Of a DNA stretch of 64,000 nt, positions 34,677 to 44,488 are shown in pieces. The position numbers were made by a program, and so were the translations under genes. Origin of the DNA: DASSSY01 sp035708205 (GTDB taxonomy: Bacteria > Bacteroidota > Bacteroidia > Chitinophagales > Chitinophagaceae); assembly GCA_035708205.1 (NCBI GenBank), contig DASSSY010000002.1, positions 62,001 through 126,000 on the forward strand, in the 5' to 3' direction. The first letter of the stretch is position 1, and each line of letters opens with the position of its first letter. Below the pieces are notes generated by a model, which saw nothing but the letters and a program-made list of their open reading frames with translations, was not told the origin of the DNA and made no database searches.

Positions 34677-35207
34677 ATGTATTCTTATTTGTTAGCCTTG
34701 CACATCATCTTTATCGTAACCTGGTTTAGCGGGTTATTTTATATTGTGCGCCTGTTTATTTATGCCGTCGAAGCGCATGAGAAAAAGAAGCCGGAGATGG
34801 TGGCCCAATTGAATATCATGGCTAAGCGGCTATGGTTGGGCATTACCTGGCCCTCAGCGATCCTGACGGCCGTTTTCGGGCCTTTGGTCATGTGGAAAGG
34901 CGGTTGGCTCGACAGTTTCGGGCAGCAGGACTGGCTGCATGTCAAATTAGGCTTTGTGATCTTGCTTTATTTTTATTTTTACAGCTTACACCGTATTTAT
35001 AAGCAACAGCAGAAAGGCATCTTCAGGATATCATCGCAAAAGCTCAGGATATGGAACGAGGTGGCCACGGTATTTTTGATTGCCATTGTGATGCTGGCGG
35101 TGGTTAAGAATGCCCTCAGCTGGCTATGGGGCTTATTGGGGCTGGCGGGGGTCGTGGTTTTGCTACTTGCCGCGATAAAGATTTATAAAAATGCCCGGAA
35201 ATCATAG
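34677..35207 (+). CDS. hemJ: Protoporphyrinogen oxidase HemJ (CopD-like membrane protein)
   Basis: A 176-residue membrane protein with four or five helices. The HemJ features are a His in the first helix (LALHIIFIVTWFSGLFY, His9), the arginine-containing RLFIYAVEA segment, MAKRLWLGITWPSAILT, and HVKLGFVILLYFYFYSLHR with a further conserved His and Lys. HemJ oxidises protoporphyrinogen IX to protoporphyrin IX, probably feeding electrons to the quinone pool. The 10-bp spacing after hemH strongly supports the assignment over a general CopD-type protein. Confidence 0.85.
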   Translation: MYSYLLALHIIFIVTWFSGLFYIVRLFIYAVEAHEKKKPEMVAQLNIMAKRLWLGITWPSAILTAVFGPLVMWKGGWLDSFGQQDWLHVKLGFVILLYFYFYSLHRIYKQQQKGIFRISSQKLRIWNEVATVFLIAIVMLAVVKNALSWLWGLLGLAGVVVLLLAAIKIYKNARKS

Positions 35208-35408
35208 CGCTGCCGGCAAAGGAGCATGACGAACGGCAAATGGTAAAGCCGGGCGGGCTCGCGGCGGATTTGTTTTTTGTGATGTGCCGGTATGCTCCTG
35301 GCTACCGGCATGTATGAATGGCGGGAGCAAAAAAAATGAAGGCCAACGGCATTTTACCTTATTTGCTAAACTTTATGCCTCCGGGCTTTTTTCTTTGGCT
35401 TATTTTTT

Positions 35409-35416
35409 TATTTTTG
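35409..35416 (+). promoter_or_regulatory. -7 element TATTTTTG upstream of the DUF2723 gene
   Basis: Consensus -7 element 28 bp before the ATG at 35445; a CTTT sequence stands at the -33 position (35386-35389). The preceding 240 bp hold no gene. Confidence 0.5.
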
Positions 35417-35444
35417 TTGCGGTAAAATCAAGAACAACATTTAC

Positions 35445-38400
35445 ATGGAATTCAGGAAATTCAAGCTGATCAATAACGTCTCAGGCTGGGTGATCTTTGC
35501 TATAGCCTATATTGTGTACCTCATGACCATGGAGCCCACTGTGAGCTTTTGGGATTGTGGCGAATTCCTGTCCCAGGCTTACAAGCTGGAAGTAGGGCAC
35601 TCGCCGGGCGCGCCTTTGTTCATGTTGCTGGGACGTATTTTTAGCTTGTTCGCCTGGTCAACGGATTCCATTGCCAAATGTATCAACTCCCTGAGCTGCC
35701 TGACCAGCGGGCTGACCATTTTATTCCTGTTTTGGACCATTACGCATTTTGCACGCAAGATCCTGGCAAAGGATAAAAACAATATTTCCGGCAGCGCTTT
35801 ATGGCTGATCATCGGCGCCGGCGTTATTGGCGCTTTGGCGTACACTTTTTCCGATACCTTTTGGTTTTCAGCTGTGGAAGGAGAAGTATACGCTACTTCT
35901 TCGTTTTTTACGGCCTGTATTTTCTGGGCGGCCCTGAAATGGGAAGACGTTGCAGACCAGCCTTATGCCGACAGGTGGTGGGTGTTGATCTTTTTCATGA
36001 TCGGGCTTTCCGTAGGCGTGCATTTGTTGAGCCTGTTGGCTATTCCGGCAATTGTCATGATATTTTATTTCCGGAGATTTCAACCCAATTTGCGTAGCGG
36101 TATTATCGCGTTGATTGTTGGCGGCCTGCTTTTGGGAGTGGTACAGGTGGGCATTATCCAATATCTGCCGACAATTGCGTCATGGTTTGAATTGTTCTTT
36201 GTCAATAGCCTGCACTTCCCGCTGAACAGCGGCGCTCTGATCGCTGTATTGTTATTTATTGCCGGTGCGCTTTACCTGGTCAACTGGTCGAAGAAAAAAG
36301 GGAAATACTACATTTATTTGGCGACGCTTTGCCTGGTGTTTACCGTTTTGGGCTATTCTACCTATACCTGTTATCTGATCCGCTCGCAGACTGCCGTGCC
36401 CATCAATGTCGGTCAGCCGGATAACGTGATGAGCCTGATCCCTTATCTGCAACGTGCGCAGTATGGTTCCCAGCCCATTCTTTATGGCCCTGACTTTGAT
36501 TCTCGGGTAACAAAGATTAACGAGGGTGATCCTGTTTACCAGGCGGTAAAAGTAGATGGCCATTACGAATATAAGGTTGTGGATCATACGCCGGACTATG
36601 AGTTTGATAAAGAAAGGTTCTTCCCGAGAATCTGGGATTTTAATGATCCGGGGCATATCAACTTCTACCGGTCATATTTAGGGCTTGGGAAAAATGAGCC
36701 GCCGACCTCCGCCGATAATTTGTCTTTCTTTAAAGATTACCAGGTTGACTGGATGTATTGGCGCTATTTTATGTGGAACTATGCCGGCCGTCAGAACGAT
36801 ATTGAAGGACAGGGAGCGCCTTATTATGGCAACTGGATCTCAGGCGTCAAGCCCGTTGATAAAATGCTGGGAAAGGGCGATGTGGACAAATTGCCCTCGT
36901 CGATGCGTGATAACCGGGCGCGCAACCAGCTCTATTTCCTTCCCTTTATTTTGGGTATCCTGGGCTTATGGTACCAGGCTAAAAAAGATAAGGATAATGC
37001 CGTTATTGTGGGCGTCTTTTTCTTTTTTACAGGGTTGGCCGTACAGCTCTATATCAACAATACGCCCTTACAGCCGCGTGAAAGGGATTACGCTTATGTA
37101 TCTACCTATCCTTTTGCCATGTGGATAGGTTTGGGGGTTATTTTTGTGGCGGATCTTCTGGGAAGAATAGTCAAGAAACGGGCTCCTGCCGCCGTTTTGG
37201 CTATTGCCATTTGCCTGGTGGCCGTTCCTGTGCTGATGGCCCAACAGGAATGGGATGATCATGACCGGTCGTTAAAAACCCTGGCCCGCGATCATGCCTA
37301 TAACATGCTGAGCAGTTGCGATTCAAACGCTATTTTAATTACAAACGGGGATAATGACACCTATCCGTTATGGTACCTTCAGGAAGTTGAGGGCTTTCGT
37401 ACCGATGTACGGATCATCAATATCAATTTGCTGGGAACGGACTGGATGAACGACCAGATCCGATATAAGGAAAATGACGCTGCCGCCATTCCGGTGATCT
37501 GGACGCCAAAAGCTTATCGTGGCGGCCGTTTGAATTATATTCCGGTGGTGCCTAACCCGAACCTGGACCCCAACCAATATTATTCGATTGATGAAGTAAT
37601 TAAGTTCTTTAGTGATCCCCAGAACCAAATCCCTGACGGCCAGGGAGGACAGGTCAGCTATATGCCTACTAAAAACCTGAGCCTCAAGATTAATAAGCAG
37701 GCGCTTTTGAAGAGCGGGCTGGTGGCGACGAAGGATTCGGCCGACATTCCTTCGGTTATTAATTTCAAATTCAATAAAAATAACGCTACCCGTGCAGATA
37801 TGGCTTTAATGAACATTGTTGCCGGCCAGGCCAATACGGGCTGGACAAGACCCATTTATGTTACGGGCGGTACGGATTTTATCGGTTTGGATAAATACCT
37901 GCAACATGAAGGAATGTTGGAAAAGTTCGTTCCGGAAAACCCTAAGCCCAGGATGGGTAGCCTGACGCCGGATGCGGATATCGACAGGAATGTACAGCTG
38001 GCGTTAAATACCTTCCGCTTCGGACTGGCCAATACAGATAAAGTGTATTATGATGAGAAGAACCGGCTGATATTGTTGGTGGCGCGCCAGAATTATGCCA
38101 GCCTGGCACTCTCTCTGGATTTAATGGGGAGAAAGCCGGATGCCGTAAAGGTATTGGATCATTTTATGAACAGTGTGTCGGAAAGCTCATTACCTTATGA
38201 TATTCTTTTGTATGACAACAGCATGTTACAGGTCATTGAGGCATATTATATGGCCGGCGCTACCAAACAGGCCGACAAATACACGGCTAAGGTGGAGCAG
38301 AATATTAAGGATATAGTGCATTTCTTTAATGGCCTGGGCGATAGCCGGCAAAAAGAGGGCTATACGCCTGTATTGATCCAGCTCAATTTGCAGGCCTTAG

Positions 38401-38525
38401 GCCAGTTGGCACAAATGGCACAGCAATACAAGGATGAGGCTACGGCTACGCGTTTGCAAAAGACATTCCAGGAGATCATTCCGCCGATGTTCAGGCAACC
38501 GCAACCGGCCGGGTTAAATCAATAA
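35445..38525 (+). CDS. DUF2723 polytopic membrane protein
   Basis: A 1026-residue protein. The N-terminal half has about a dozen membrane segments, with the hallmark YLMTMEPTVSFWDCGEFLSQ and the following GHSPGAPLFMLLGR block in residues 26-65. These Asp/Glu-containing loops resemble the active site of GT-C glycosyltransferases such as protein O-mannosyltransferases. The soluble part contains SSCDSNAILITNGDNDTYPL near residue 625, and a helical TPR-like C-terminus of about 150 residues (LALSLDLMGRKPDAVKVLDH). A glycosyltransferase acting on the envelope or on proteins is plausible from the fold, but the acceptor is not known. It is monocistronic and closed by a terminator at 38553-38585. Confidence 0.85.
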   Translation: MEFRKFKLINNVSGWVIFAIAYIVYLMTMEPTVSFWDCGEFLSQAYKLEVGHSPGAPLFMLLGRIFSLFAWSTDSIAKCINSLSCLTSGLTILFLFWTITHFARKILAKDKNNISGSALWLIIGAGVIGALAYTFSDTFWFSAVEGEVYATSSFFTACIFWAALKWEDVADQPYADRWWVLIFFMIGLSVGVHLLSLLAIPAIVMIFYFRRFQPNLRSGIIALIVGGLLLGVVQVGIIQYLPTIASWFELFFVNSLHFPLNSGALIAVLLFIAGALYLVNWSKKKGKYYIYLATLCLVFTVLGYSTYTCYLIRSQTAVPINVGQPDNVMSLIPYLQRAQYGSQPILYGPDFDSRVTKINEGDPVYQAVKVDGHYEYKVVDHTPDYEFDKERFFPRIWDFNDPGHINFYRSYLGLGKNEPPTSADNLSFFKDYQVDWMYWRYFMWNYAGRQNDIEGQGAPYYGNWISGVKPVDKMLGKGDVDKLPSSMRDNRARNQLYFLPFILGILGLWYQAKKDKDNAVIVGVFFFFTGLAVQLYINNTPLQPRERDYAYVSTYPFAMWIGLGVIFVADLLGRIVKKRAPAAVLAIAICLVAVPVLMAQQEWDDHDRSLKTLARDHAYNMLSSCDSNAILITNGDNDTYPLWYLQEVEGFRTDVRIININLLGTDWMNDQIRYKENDAAAIPVIWTPKAYRGGRLNYIPVVPNPNLDPNQYYSIDEVIKFFSDPQNQIPDGQGGQVSYMPTKNLSLKINKQALLKSGLVATKDSADIPSVINFKFNKNNATRADMALMNIVAGQANTGWTRPIYVTGGTDFIGLDKYLQHEGMLEKFVPENPKPRMGSLTPDADIDRNVQLALNTFRFGLANTDKVYYDEKNRLILLVARQNYASLALSLDLMGRKPDAVKVLDHFMNSVSESSLPYDILLYDNSMLQVIEAYYMAGATKQADKYTAKVEQNIKDIVHFFNGLGDSRQKEGYTPVLIQLNLQALGQLAQMAQQYKDEATATRLQKTFQEIIPPMFRQPQPAGLNQ

Positions 38526-38895
38526 GGCCAGGCTTATACTGAAAATACGGTTAAAAACGCTTCCCGGAAGGAGAAGCGTTTTTTGTTTCCTATGGCATAG
38601 GGGAGTGACGTGTTATTCGGGCCGCCACTTTGACTATCAATTTTTCAACTCTGCCGAATAAATACCTAAATGATATGAGGTCCCTGCCGGTAGGTTTGCC
38701 CGCCGGTATAAGCGCTACAGTCTTCATGCGGCAGAAGATTCAAAGCATACGTGATTCCTCCTTACGGCAGCCAGTTTATATTATGCTATTCCCGTTTTAA
38801 ACATAGATTTTCTTCGTTCGTCCGGGAGCATGATAATGATTTTATGGCTTGAGCGTAGCTTTATGTTTATTTTCTAACCAACTAAAAGGAAAACG
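38526..38895. other. Intergenic region between the DUF2723 gene and the cupredoxin gene
   Basis: About 370 bp. It contains the terminator at 38553-38585 and a weak -7-like TAGCTTTA at 38856-38863, about 33 bp before the ATG at 38896. Nothing else was recognised. Confidence 0.5.
38553..38585 (+). terminator. Terminator after the DUF2723 gene
   Basis: AAAAACGCTTC and GAAGCGTTTTT form an 11-bp stem around a 9-nt loop, followed by T residues. Confidence 0.85.
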
Positions 38896-40023
38896 ATGAA
38901 AGATCAATACAAGAAAATCCCATTTTACATCATGCTTTTGTTCACTTGCTGCTGGTCATCACAGGCATTTGCAACCATTCATGTTATTGACGTAGGCGGA
39001 AGCTCCGGTATTAGCTTTGTGCCTTCAAGCCTTACGGTTACACTGGGCGATACCATAAAATGGGAATGGGATAATGGGTCTCATACTACTACCAGCACTA
39101 ATATCCCTGCCGGTGCAGCATCCTGGGATGAGGCCATCAACTCCTCTAACCTTTCATTTACTTATGTGCCGACAGTTCCCGGTGATTATGATTATAAATG
39201 CACGCCACATGCGTCTTTGGGAATGGTGGGAAGCTTTTCGGTAATTTGTGCCGGTTTAGGGCAGCCCGCTATTACGCCATCCGGGAATATTAGTTTTTGC
39301 GCCGGTACCTCTACGGGATTATTGACGGTTACCGGGGCCTCGGGCGCCAGTATTCAATGGAAATTAAACGGCGCCCCCATTTCAGGCGCCACTTCAGATC
39401 AGTATCTGCCGCTGGTGTCCGGGACCTATTCCTGTACCATTAAAAATCTTTGCGGTGACAGCGCCACATCTTCTGGCGTCCAGGTTGCCGTAATGCCCAG
39501 TCCCGAGCCCCTATTTACTTTTACCGCAAATAATATGACGGTTAATTTTACAAATACGACCGTGCAGCCTGCCGGCTTAAAATGGCTGTGGCAGTTCGGC
39601 GATGGGGATAGTTCATTACAGGAAAACCCGCAACATCTTTACAATAGTAATGGAACCTACACGGTAATGTTAACGGCTACGGATTCTGCCGGCAATGGCT
39701 GTTCGGGAATGGTCATGCAGGACGTTACCATCGGTAGTACCGGCATTTATCCCGTTTCTGAAAAGGATCAGGTATTCCTGGTAAGTCCAAATCCTGTTAA
39801 GGCCGATGGCGTGATAAGGATAACGAATGTAACGGATGGTAAAGATCCTGGTCTTCGAGTGTTTGACCTCGGCGGCCGTTTGCTTGCTCAACCAAGAATT
39901 TTAAATTCCGGCGATCATTCAATCCGGATTAAGCTTGGAGACTTGGCGCCGGGAAATTATCTGTTAGAGATCATCGATGCAAAACGCCAGGTCTATACAA
40001 GAAAGATAAATGTCATGAAATGA
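38896..40023 (+). CDS. Secreted cupredoxin-PKD protein with type IX sorting domain
   Basis: A 375-residue secreted protein. Signal peptide: residues 1-26. Residues 28-116 form a plastocyanin/azurin-like cupredoxin domain with a complete type 1 copper ligand set: His63 in NGSHTTT, and Cys102, His105 and Met110 in YKCTPHASLGM. An Ig-like segment follows (about 118-200), with the pattern SISFCAGT/GASIQWKLNG seen in gliding-motility-type repeats. A PKD domain lies at about 205-280 (LKWLWQFGDGDSS, YNSNGTYTVMLTATD). The last 75 residues are a type A T9SS sorting domain (LVSPNPVKADGVIRI, LRVFDLGGRLL, LAPGNYLLEIIDAKRQVYTRK). The protein should be exported to the cell surface or medium carrying copper for electron transfer. 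It is followed by a terminator and then by the YceI/two-component block. Confidence 0.9.
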   Translation: MKDQYKKIPFYIMLLFTCCWSSQAFATIHVIDVGGSSGISFVPSSLTVTLGDTIKWEWDNGSHTTTSTNIPAGAASWDEAINSSNLSFTYVPTVPGDYDYKCTPHASLGMVGSFSVICAGLGQPAITPSGNISFCAGTSTGLLTVTGASGASIQWKLNGAPISGATSDQYLPLVSGTYSCTIKNLCGDSATSSGVQVAVMPSPEPLFTFTANNMTVNFTNTTVQPAGLKWLWQFGDGDSSLQENPQHLYNSNGTYTVMLTATDSAGNGCSGMVMQDVTIGSTGIYPVSEKDQVFLVSPNPVKADGVIRITNVTDGKDPGLRVFDLGGRLLAQPRILNSGDHSIRIKLGDLAPGNYLLEIIDAKRQVYTRKINVMK

Positions 40024-40072
40024 CCAGGACTAAGAAAAAAACACCATGCCTGGTTTACCAGTCGCAAAAATT

Positions 40073-40098
40073 AAGTCCGGCATAGCCGGACTTTTTTA
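40073..40098 (+). terminator. Terminator after the cupredoxin gene
   Basis: AAGTCCGGC and GCCGGACTT form a 9-bp stem around an ATA loop, followed by TTTT. Confidence 0.85.
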
Positions 40099-40141
40099 TC
40101 TTTAATGATTATTTGAGATCAGGCAATTTAAAAATACCCCA

Positions 40142-40726
40142 ATGATGTCCTTGCTGAAGTACCGGTTTATTTTATTGTTTTTGGCGCCGTCCATGATTTG
40201 CCAGGCAAAAGGCAATACTTTGTACAAAGTAGCCAGCAGTAACGTTTCGTTTTCTTCCAGGGCTCCTTTCGAACTGATAAACGCCACCTCCGTATCTTTA
40301 GTTGGCGTTTTGGACACGGCAAAAAACATATTTTTATTCAAGATGAATATTTCCTCCTTCGAAGGCTTTAATAATCCTTTGCAAAAGGAGCATTTTAATG
40401 AAGATTATATGGAGTCGGCGCAATATCCGGATGCTGTTTATAGAGGGAAAATTATTGAAAATATAGATTATAAACATTCCGGGACCTACCAGGTGCGGAC
40501 CAAAGGTGTTTTTACCATTCACGGAGTTTCCCATGAATGCCTTATCCAATCTACCTTGAAAATTATGGGTCAGAAAATTTTTATCATTTCGGATTTCCAG
40601 GTTCTTCTCCGGAATTATAACATAAAAATTCCCAGAATTGTCCATAACAATATTTCACAACAAATAAATATTTCGGTAAAGGCGACCATGGTACCTAAAA
40701 ATAACTGGTCCAAAACCACGGAATAG
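40142..40726 (+). CDS. YceI-family lipocalin-like periplasmic protein (copy 1)
   Basis: A 194-residue protein with signal peptide to about residue 22 (ICQAKG). The YceI fold is indicated by VSFSSRAPFELINATSVSLVGVLD (shortened block), SSFEGFNNPLQKEHFNEDYM, ESAQYPDAVYRGKI, KGVFTIHGVSHE and the C-terminal YNIKIPRIV. YceI proteins bind isoprenoid-type lipids such as quinones in the periplasm. It is closely related to the second copy at 45496, sharing the EHFNEDYMES block. The next gene, a propeller sensor kinase, starts 8 bp after its stop, so it belongs to the signalling operon. A -7-like TATCTTTA overlaps the upstream terminator at 40097-40104. Confidence 0.88.
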   Translation: MMSLLKYRFILLFLAPSMICQAKGNTLYKVASSNVSFSSRAPFELINATSVSLVGVLDTAKNIFLFKMNISSFEGFNNPLQKEHFNEDYMESAQYPDAVYRGKIIENIDYKHSGTYQVRTKGVFTIHGVSHECLIQSTLKIMGQKIFIISDFQVLLRNYNIKIPRIVHNNISQQINISVKATMVPKNNWSKTTE

Positions 40727-40733
40727 CAAACAG

Positions 40734-43610
40734 ATGCGCTTAAAAATTCTATTTTTTTTCATATTGTGGACCGGATTGACAGGAAATGGCTTTGCCCAAA
40801 AGCCGTTCCTGCGGTCATTCCCCTTGAATGAACGTCACGTTCCGGTTAGGGTCAATGTGTTATTGCAGGATGCTGTCGGTTTTATTTACCTGGGTACGGA
40901 AAATGGATTGGTAAGATTTAATGGAAGGGATTTTTTGCCCCTTACACGGGACTTAAAGAAGCCTTATGAGGTTCTGTCCCTGGCCAGCTGGAACGGCAGT
41001 GTGTGGGCAGGGACGAGCAGGGGAGAAATATTGAAAATCTATCATCATTTAGGTTGCCGGCAAGTGAAAACCATTAAAGTTTCAGATAGCTCCGTTCCCA
41101 TCCGGTGCATCGTTTCCGGGTTCCCGTCGAAAACCGTTTGGCTGGGAACGGAAAACGGGGTATTCATCATTAAAGACGATACCGTCAGGCGGCACATAAA
41201 TAATCGAAATGGCCTTTCCGATAATTTTGTATATACGATTTGCCGCATGGCCTCGGAAGCGATAATTGGGACGGACAAAGGCATTAATATCATTGATTGC
41301 AGCCGGCCTAAAGCTAAAATCCGGGTCATTACCACCAAAAATGGCCTGCCGGATAATATTGTTCGGGTCATCAAGAGAATCCCCCGGACCAGCCGGTTCT
41401 GGATTGGAACGCAACAAAGCGGCATTGCTATCTTTAATGCGGAGCGCCAAAAAATTAGTTCCGTTTTTGACGTATCTTCCTGGCAATACGGCCAGGTAAA
41501 TGACATCCTGCCTTTAAATGACCGATTTGCATGGGTGGTTACCGGGAAAGGTTATTTGCTTGCCGCGAGGATACAGGATGATGGCCGGATATCTATCCAG
41601 GCGTTTCATTATGAAGGCTGTAAATTCAGGTCTTTGATTATTGATCAGTCGGGTAATTTATGGTGTGGGACGGCGTCCGGCTTTTGTATGCTGACCGCTG
41701 AATACCTGAAGCAAATTCCGCTTCCGGCGCCATATGCCTTTCGTAAAGTAACCGCATTAGCCGGCCGGGACGCTCACTCCCTCTGGCTGGCCCAGGACAG
41801 CACTTTGTATAAGGTATATTTCAATAATGACAGCACAGGCATTTCATATTTTGATCGATTGCCGGGGTATATTTCCTGCATGTATAAAGATGCCAAAGGC
41901 CGGCTGTGGGTTGGCACCATCAGGCAGGGCTTGTTTTACCTGGACCGGGAAAACCGGCTTGTGGCTTGTGCGCATGCGGGCGTTTTAAAGAAGTCGAGCA
42001 TATTAAGTATTTCAGGTGCCAATGATCATCTATGGGTGTCCACCCTGACAGGCGTTTATGAATTATCCGTACCCGTTTCGCTCACTTCTTTCCCGAGAGT
42101 GCTTAACGTTTATCAGAAAAATTCGGGTATTGGCAGTAATTATGTTTACCAATTGATGAGCGATCATCAAGGCCGGATATGGATGGCTACGGATGGTACC
42201 GGGGTATGCATGTGGAACGGTAAAGAATTTATCCACTGGAGGAACCCGGATTCATTAGACAGTAAGGTGGCCTATACGATGACGGAAGACGCCCGGAATA
42301 ATGTTTGGGTGGGCACATTTTTTAAGGGGATCTATACTTTAAATGAAGACGATCTGTCTCACGTGAAAAGGGTTGGCGGGGTTACGGATGCCAATATCTC
42401 CGCTATTGCGGCCAATAAGAGCGGCCAGGTAATAGCGGTTTTTGAACGCTGCATTGATGAATGGTATCCGCAAAGCAGGGCTTTCAGGCATTTTAATTTT
42501 AGAATGGGCTTGAATATTGACAGCACTTCCAATGCCCTTAATTGCCTGACAAATGACGAAGCCGGGAACGTTTATATACCCTACCAGCAGGGTATCCTTA
42601 TCTTTACGAATCAAATAAACCATTACAGCATACGGTCATTTGCGCATATTGATGGGGTAACCGCAATGCTGCAACCTTTGAAAAATAGTGAGGTCAGCTA
42701 CAACAGGAATTTTATCACGATCAATTTTGAGGGCATCAATTACACCAATCCTGAACGACTTAACTATAGGTTCAAACTGGAAGGCTTAAGTAAAGAATGG
42801 ATCCGGACGAATGATGAGTTCATGACTTATCCGAATTTGCCGCCCGGGCATTATACCTTTAAGGTACAGGCTTCCCTGGATGATCATTTTAATCAGTCAA
42901 GCGAGGATAGCTTCTCTTTTACGATTAAAGCCCCCTTCTGGCGTCAGTATTGGTTTTATGCTCTTTTGGCCGTTATTTTTGCCGTATTAATTATCGGATT
43001 GATCAAAATCAGGGACCATCGGCAACAAAAATGGATCAAATTAAGGTCGGAGCGCATGGATTTTGAATACGAGCATTTAAAAAGCCAGGTAAATCCCCAT
43101 TTTCTTTTCAACAGTTTAAATACTTTGATTAACCTGATTGAAGAGAATACGGCATCGGCCGTGGCCTATACCGAACGCTTATCCGCTTTGTACCAAAATA
43201 TTTTGATTTACAAGAACAGCAATTTAATCCTGATAAAAGATGAGATCGCTTTGCTATCCGCCTATTTACATGTGCAGCAGACCCGGTTTGGCGATGGGCT
43301 AAAAGTGAATATTAATATTGAAGAAGCTGTTCTGGCTTCCGGTAAAATGATTCCAATGGTATTGCAAATGCTTATTGAGAATGCAATAAAGCATAATGTT
43401 GTTTCTGTATCCCAACCTTTGGTAATTGATATTCTGTCTAAGGATAAAAGGATTATTGTTTCCAACCCTTTACGGCCAAAAATAAATGAAGATAAGGGCG
43501 CCGGAATTGCATTGATAAATATAAAAAAGCGGTACCGGCTATTGACCAGGCAAACTGTACACTATGGTGAGATCAATGGCGCATTTGTGGTCTCTCTTCC
43601 GATTTTGTAA
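40734..43610 (+). CDS. Propeller-domain sensor histidine kinase (LytS-like, two-component regulator propeller)
   Basis: A 958-residue hybrid-like sensor. Signal peptide: residues 1-21. Some 13-14 regulator-propeller repeats, recognisable as VGFIYLGTENGLVRFNG, VWLGTENGVFII, RFWIGTQQSGIAIF and RIWMATDGTGVCMWNG, make up two seven-bladed propellers up to about residue 660. A Y_Y_Y domain follows (LNYRFKLEGLSKEWI, NLPPGHYTFKVQAS; about 675-735), then one membrane helix (about 739-758). The kinase part is of the LytS His-kinase type: SQVNPHFLFNSLNTL with His789 as phosphorylation site, and an ATPase N-box MLIENAIKHN. The output partner is the LytTR regulator 50 bp downstream. It lacks a fused AraC output, so it is not a full hybrid two-component protein. 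The ligand is unknown; the YceI neighbour hints at an envelope or quinone signal. Confidence 0.92.
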   Translation: MRLKILFFFILWTGLTGNGFAQKPFLRSFPLNERHVPVRVNVLLQDAVGFIYLGTENGLVRFNGRDFLPLTRDLKKPYEVLSLASWNGSVWAGTSRGEILKIYHHLGCRQVKTIKVSDSSVPIRCIVSGFPSKTVWLGTENGVFIIKDDTVRRHINNRNGLSDNFVYTICRMASEAIIGTDKGINIIDCSRPKAKIRVITTKNGLPDNIVRVIKRIPRTSRFWIGTQQSGIAIFNAERQKISSVFDVSSWQYGQVNDILPLNDRFAWVVTGKGYLLAARIQDDGRISIQAFHYEGCKFRSLIIDQSGNLWCGTASGFCMLTAEYLKQIPLPAPYAFRKVTALAGRDAHSLWLAQDSTLYKVYFNNDSTGISYFDRLPGYISCMYKDAKGRLWVGTIRQGLFYLDRENRLVACAHAGVLKKSSILSISGANDHLWVSTLTGVYELSVPVSLTSFPRVLNVYQKNSGIGSNYVYQLMSDHQGRIWMATDGTGVCMWNGKEFIHWRNPDSLDSKVAYTMTEDARNNVWVGTFFKGIYTLNEDDLSHVKRVGGVTDANISAIAANKSGQVIAVFERCIDEWYPQSRAFRHFNFRMGLNIDSTSNALNCLTNDEAGNVYIPYQQGILIFTNQINHYSIRSFAHIDGVTAMLQPLKNSEVSYNRNFITINFEGINYTNPERLNYRFKLEGLSKEWIRTNDEFMTYPNLPPGHYTFKVQASLDDHFNQSSEDSFSFTIKAPFWRQYWFYALLAVIFAVLIIGLIKIRDHRQQKWIKLRSERMDFEYEHLKSQVNPHFLFNSLNTLINLIEENTASAVAYTERLSALYQNILIYKNSNLILIKDEIALLSAYLHVQQTRFGDGLKVNINIEEAVLASGKMIPMVLQMLIENAIKHNVVSVSQPLVIDILSKDKRIIVSNPLRPKINEDKGAGIALINIKKRYRLLTRQTVHYGEINGAFVVSLPIL

Positions 43611-43660
43611 CGGAATCTTTGGTTGGCTACTCGATATCCTTAGAAAAATGACTTTAGCTT

Positions 43661-44488
43661 ATGGAAAGCAGTGTTCATCATGACGGGCTAAGTAAAATTC
43701 TTCCCGACTCTTTTATGGATAGGGAAAAAGCTCTGCGTATCGCGATAATCGAAGATGAAATACCGGCTTATAACCGCCTGACCAAGCTTTTAAAGGAAAT
43801 AACTCAAGATAAGATTGAGGTGGTAACACATTTGGATAGTGTGAGCGATACGAGAAAATGGCTTTCCGAGGGCCTGCAGATCGATCTATTGTTCATGGAT
43901 ATCCATTTGGGCGATGGCTCCGCTTTTGATATCCTGAATGAATCAATGATCAATTGTCCTTTAATTTTTACAACGGCTTATAACCAGTATATGCTGGACG
44001 CTTTTCGTACGAATGGGTTAAGCTATTTATTAAAACCCATAAATAAGCCGGAATTGATCGGCGCTTTAATAAAGTTTAATCAGCTGGCCGGTTTCTTCAA
44101 GTCAAGGAACGGTGATAATAGTTCGGTTTCAAAAGAATATAAGAAAAGATTTATCATCCGCTATGGCAAACACATCAGCACTGTAAATGTTGAGGATATA
44201 GCTTATTTCTTTAGTACTCATAAAGCAACCTGCCTGCGTACGTTTTCCGGGCAGACTTACACTATTGATTCAAATTTGGACGCCCTGGAGTCATTGCTTA
44301 ATCCTATGCTTTTCTTCCGGGTCAACCGCCAGTATCTTACCCATATCCAGGCCATAGAAGAAATGGTGACATATAGCAAAGGACGGGTTTGCCTGAAGCT
44401 ACAATATATTGCGGGTAAGGAAATTGTAGTCAGCTCGGAAAAATCTTCTAAATTCAAGTTCTGGCTGGATGGCGAGATTAATCAATGA
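43661..44488 (+). CDS. LytTR-family response regulator
   Basis: A 275-residue regulator. The receiver domain (about 25-145) has the acidic pair IIEDE at 29-33, phospho-acceptor Asp80 in LLFMDIHLG, Thr in FTTAYNQY and the conserved Lys in YLLKPI. A LytTR DNA-binding domain fills about 163-270, with RFIIRYGKHISTVNVEDIAY and FFRVNRQYLTHIQAIEEM. It pairs with the LytS-like kinase immediately upstream. Target promoters probably include neighbouring envelope genes, although no LytTR-box was identified by eye. Confidence 0.92.
   Translation: MESSVHHDGLSKILPDSFMDREKALRIAIIEDEIPAYNRLTKLLKEITQDKIEVVTHLDSVSDTRKWLSEGLQIDLLFMDIHLGDGSAFDILNESMINCPLIFTTAYNQYMLDAFRTNGLSYLLKPINKPELIGALIKFNQLAGFFKSRNGDNSSVSKEYKKRFIIRYGKHISTVNVEDIAYFFSTHKATCLRTFSGQTYTIDSNLDALESLLNPMLFFRVNRQYLTHIQAIEEMVTYSKGRVCLKLQYIAGKEIVVSSEKSSKFKFWLDGEINQ

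Noticed and set aside
35284..35469. 61-codon frame before the DUF2723 gene
   Set aside because: It overlaps the promoter and start of the clearly supported DUF2723 gene and shows no family features.
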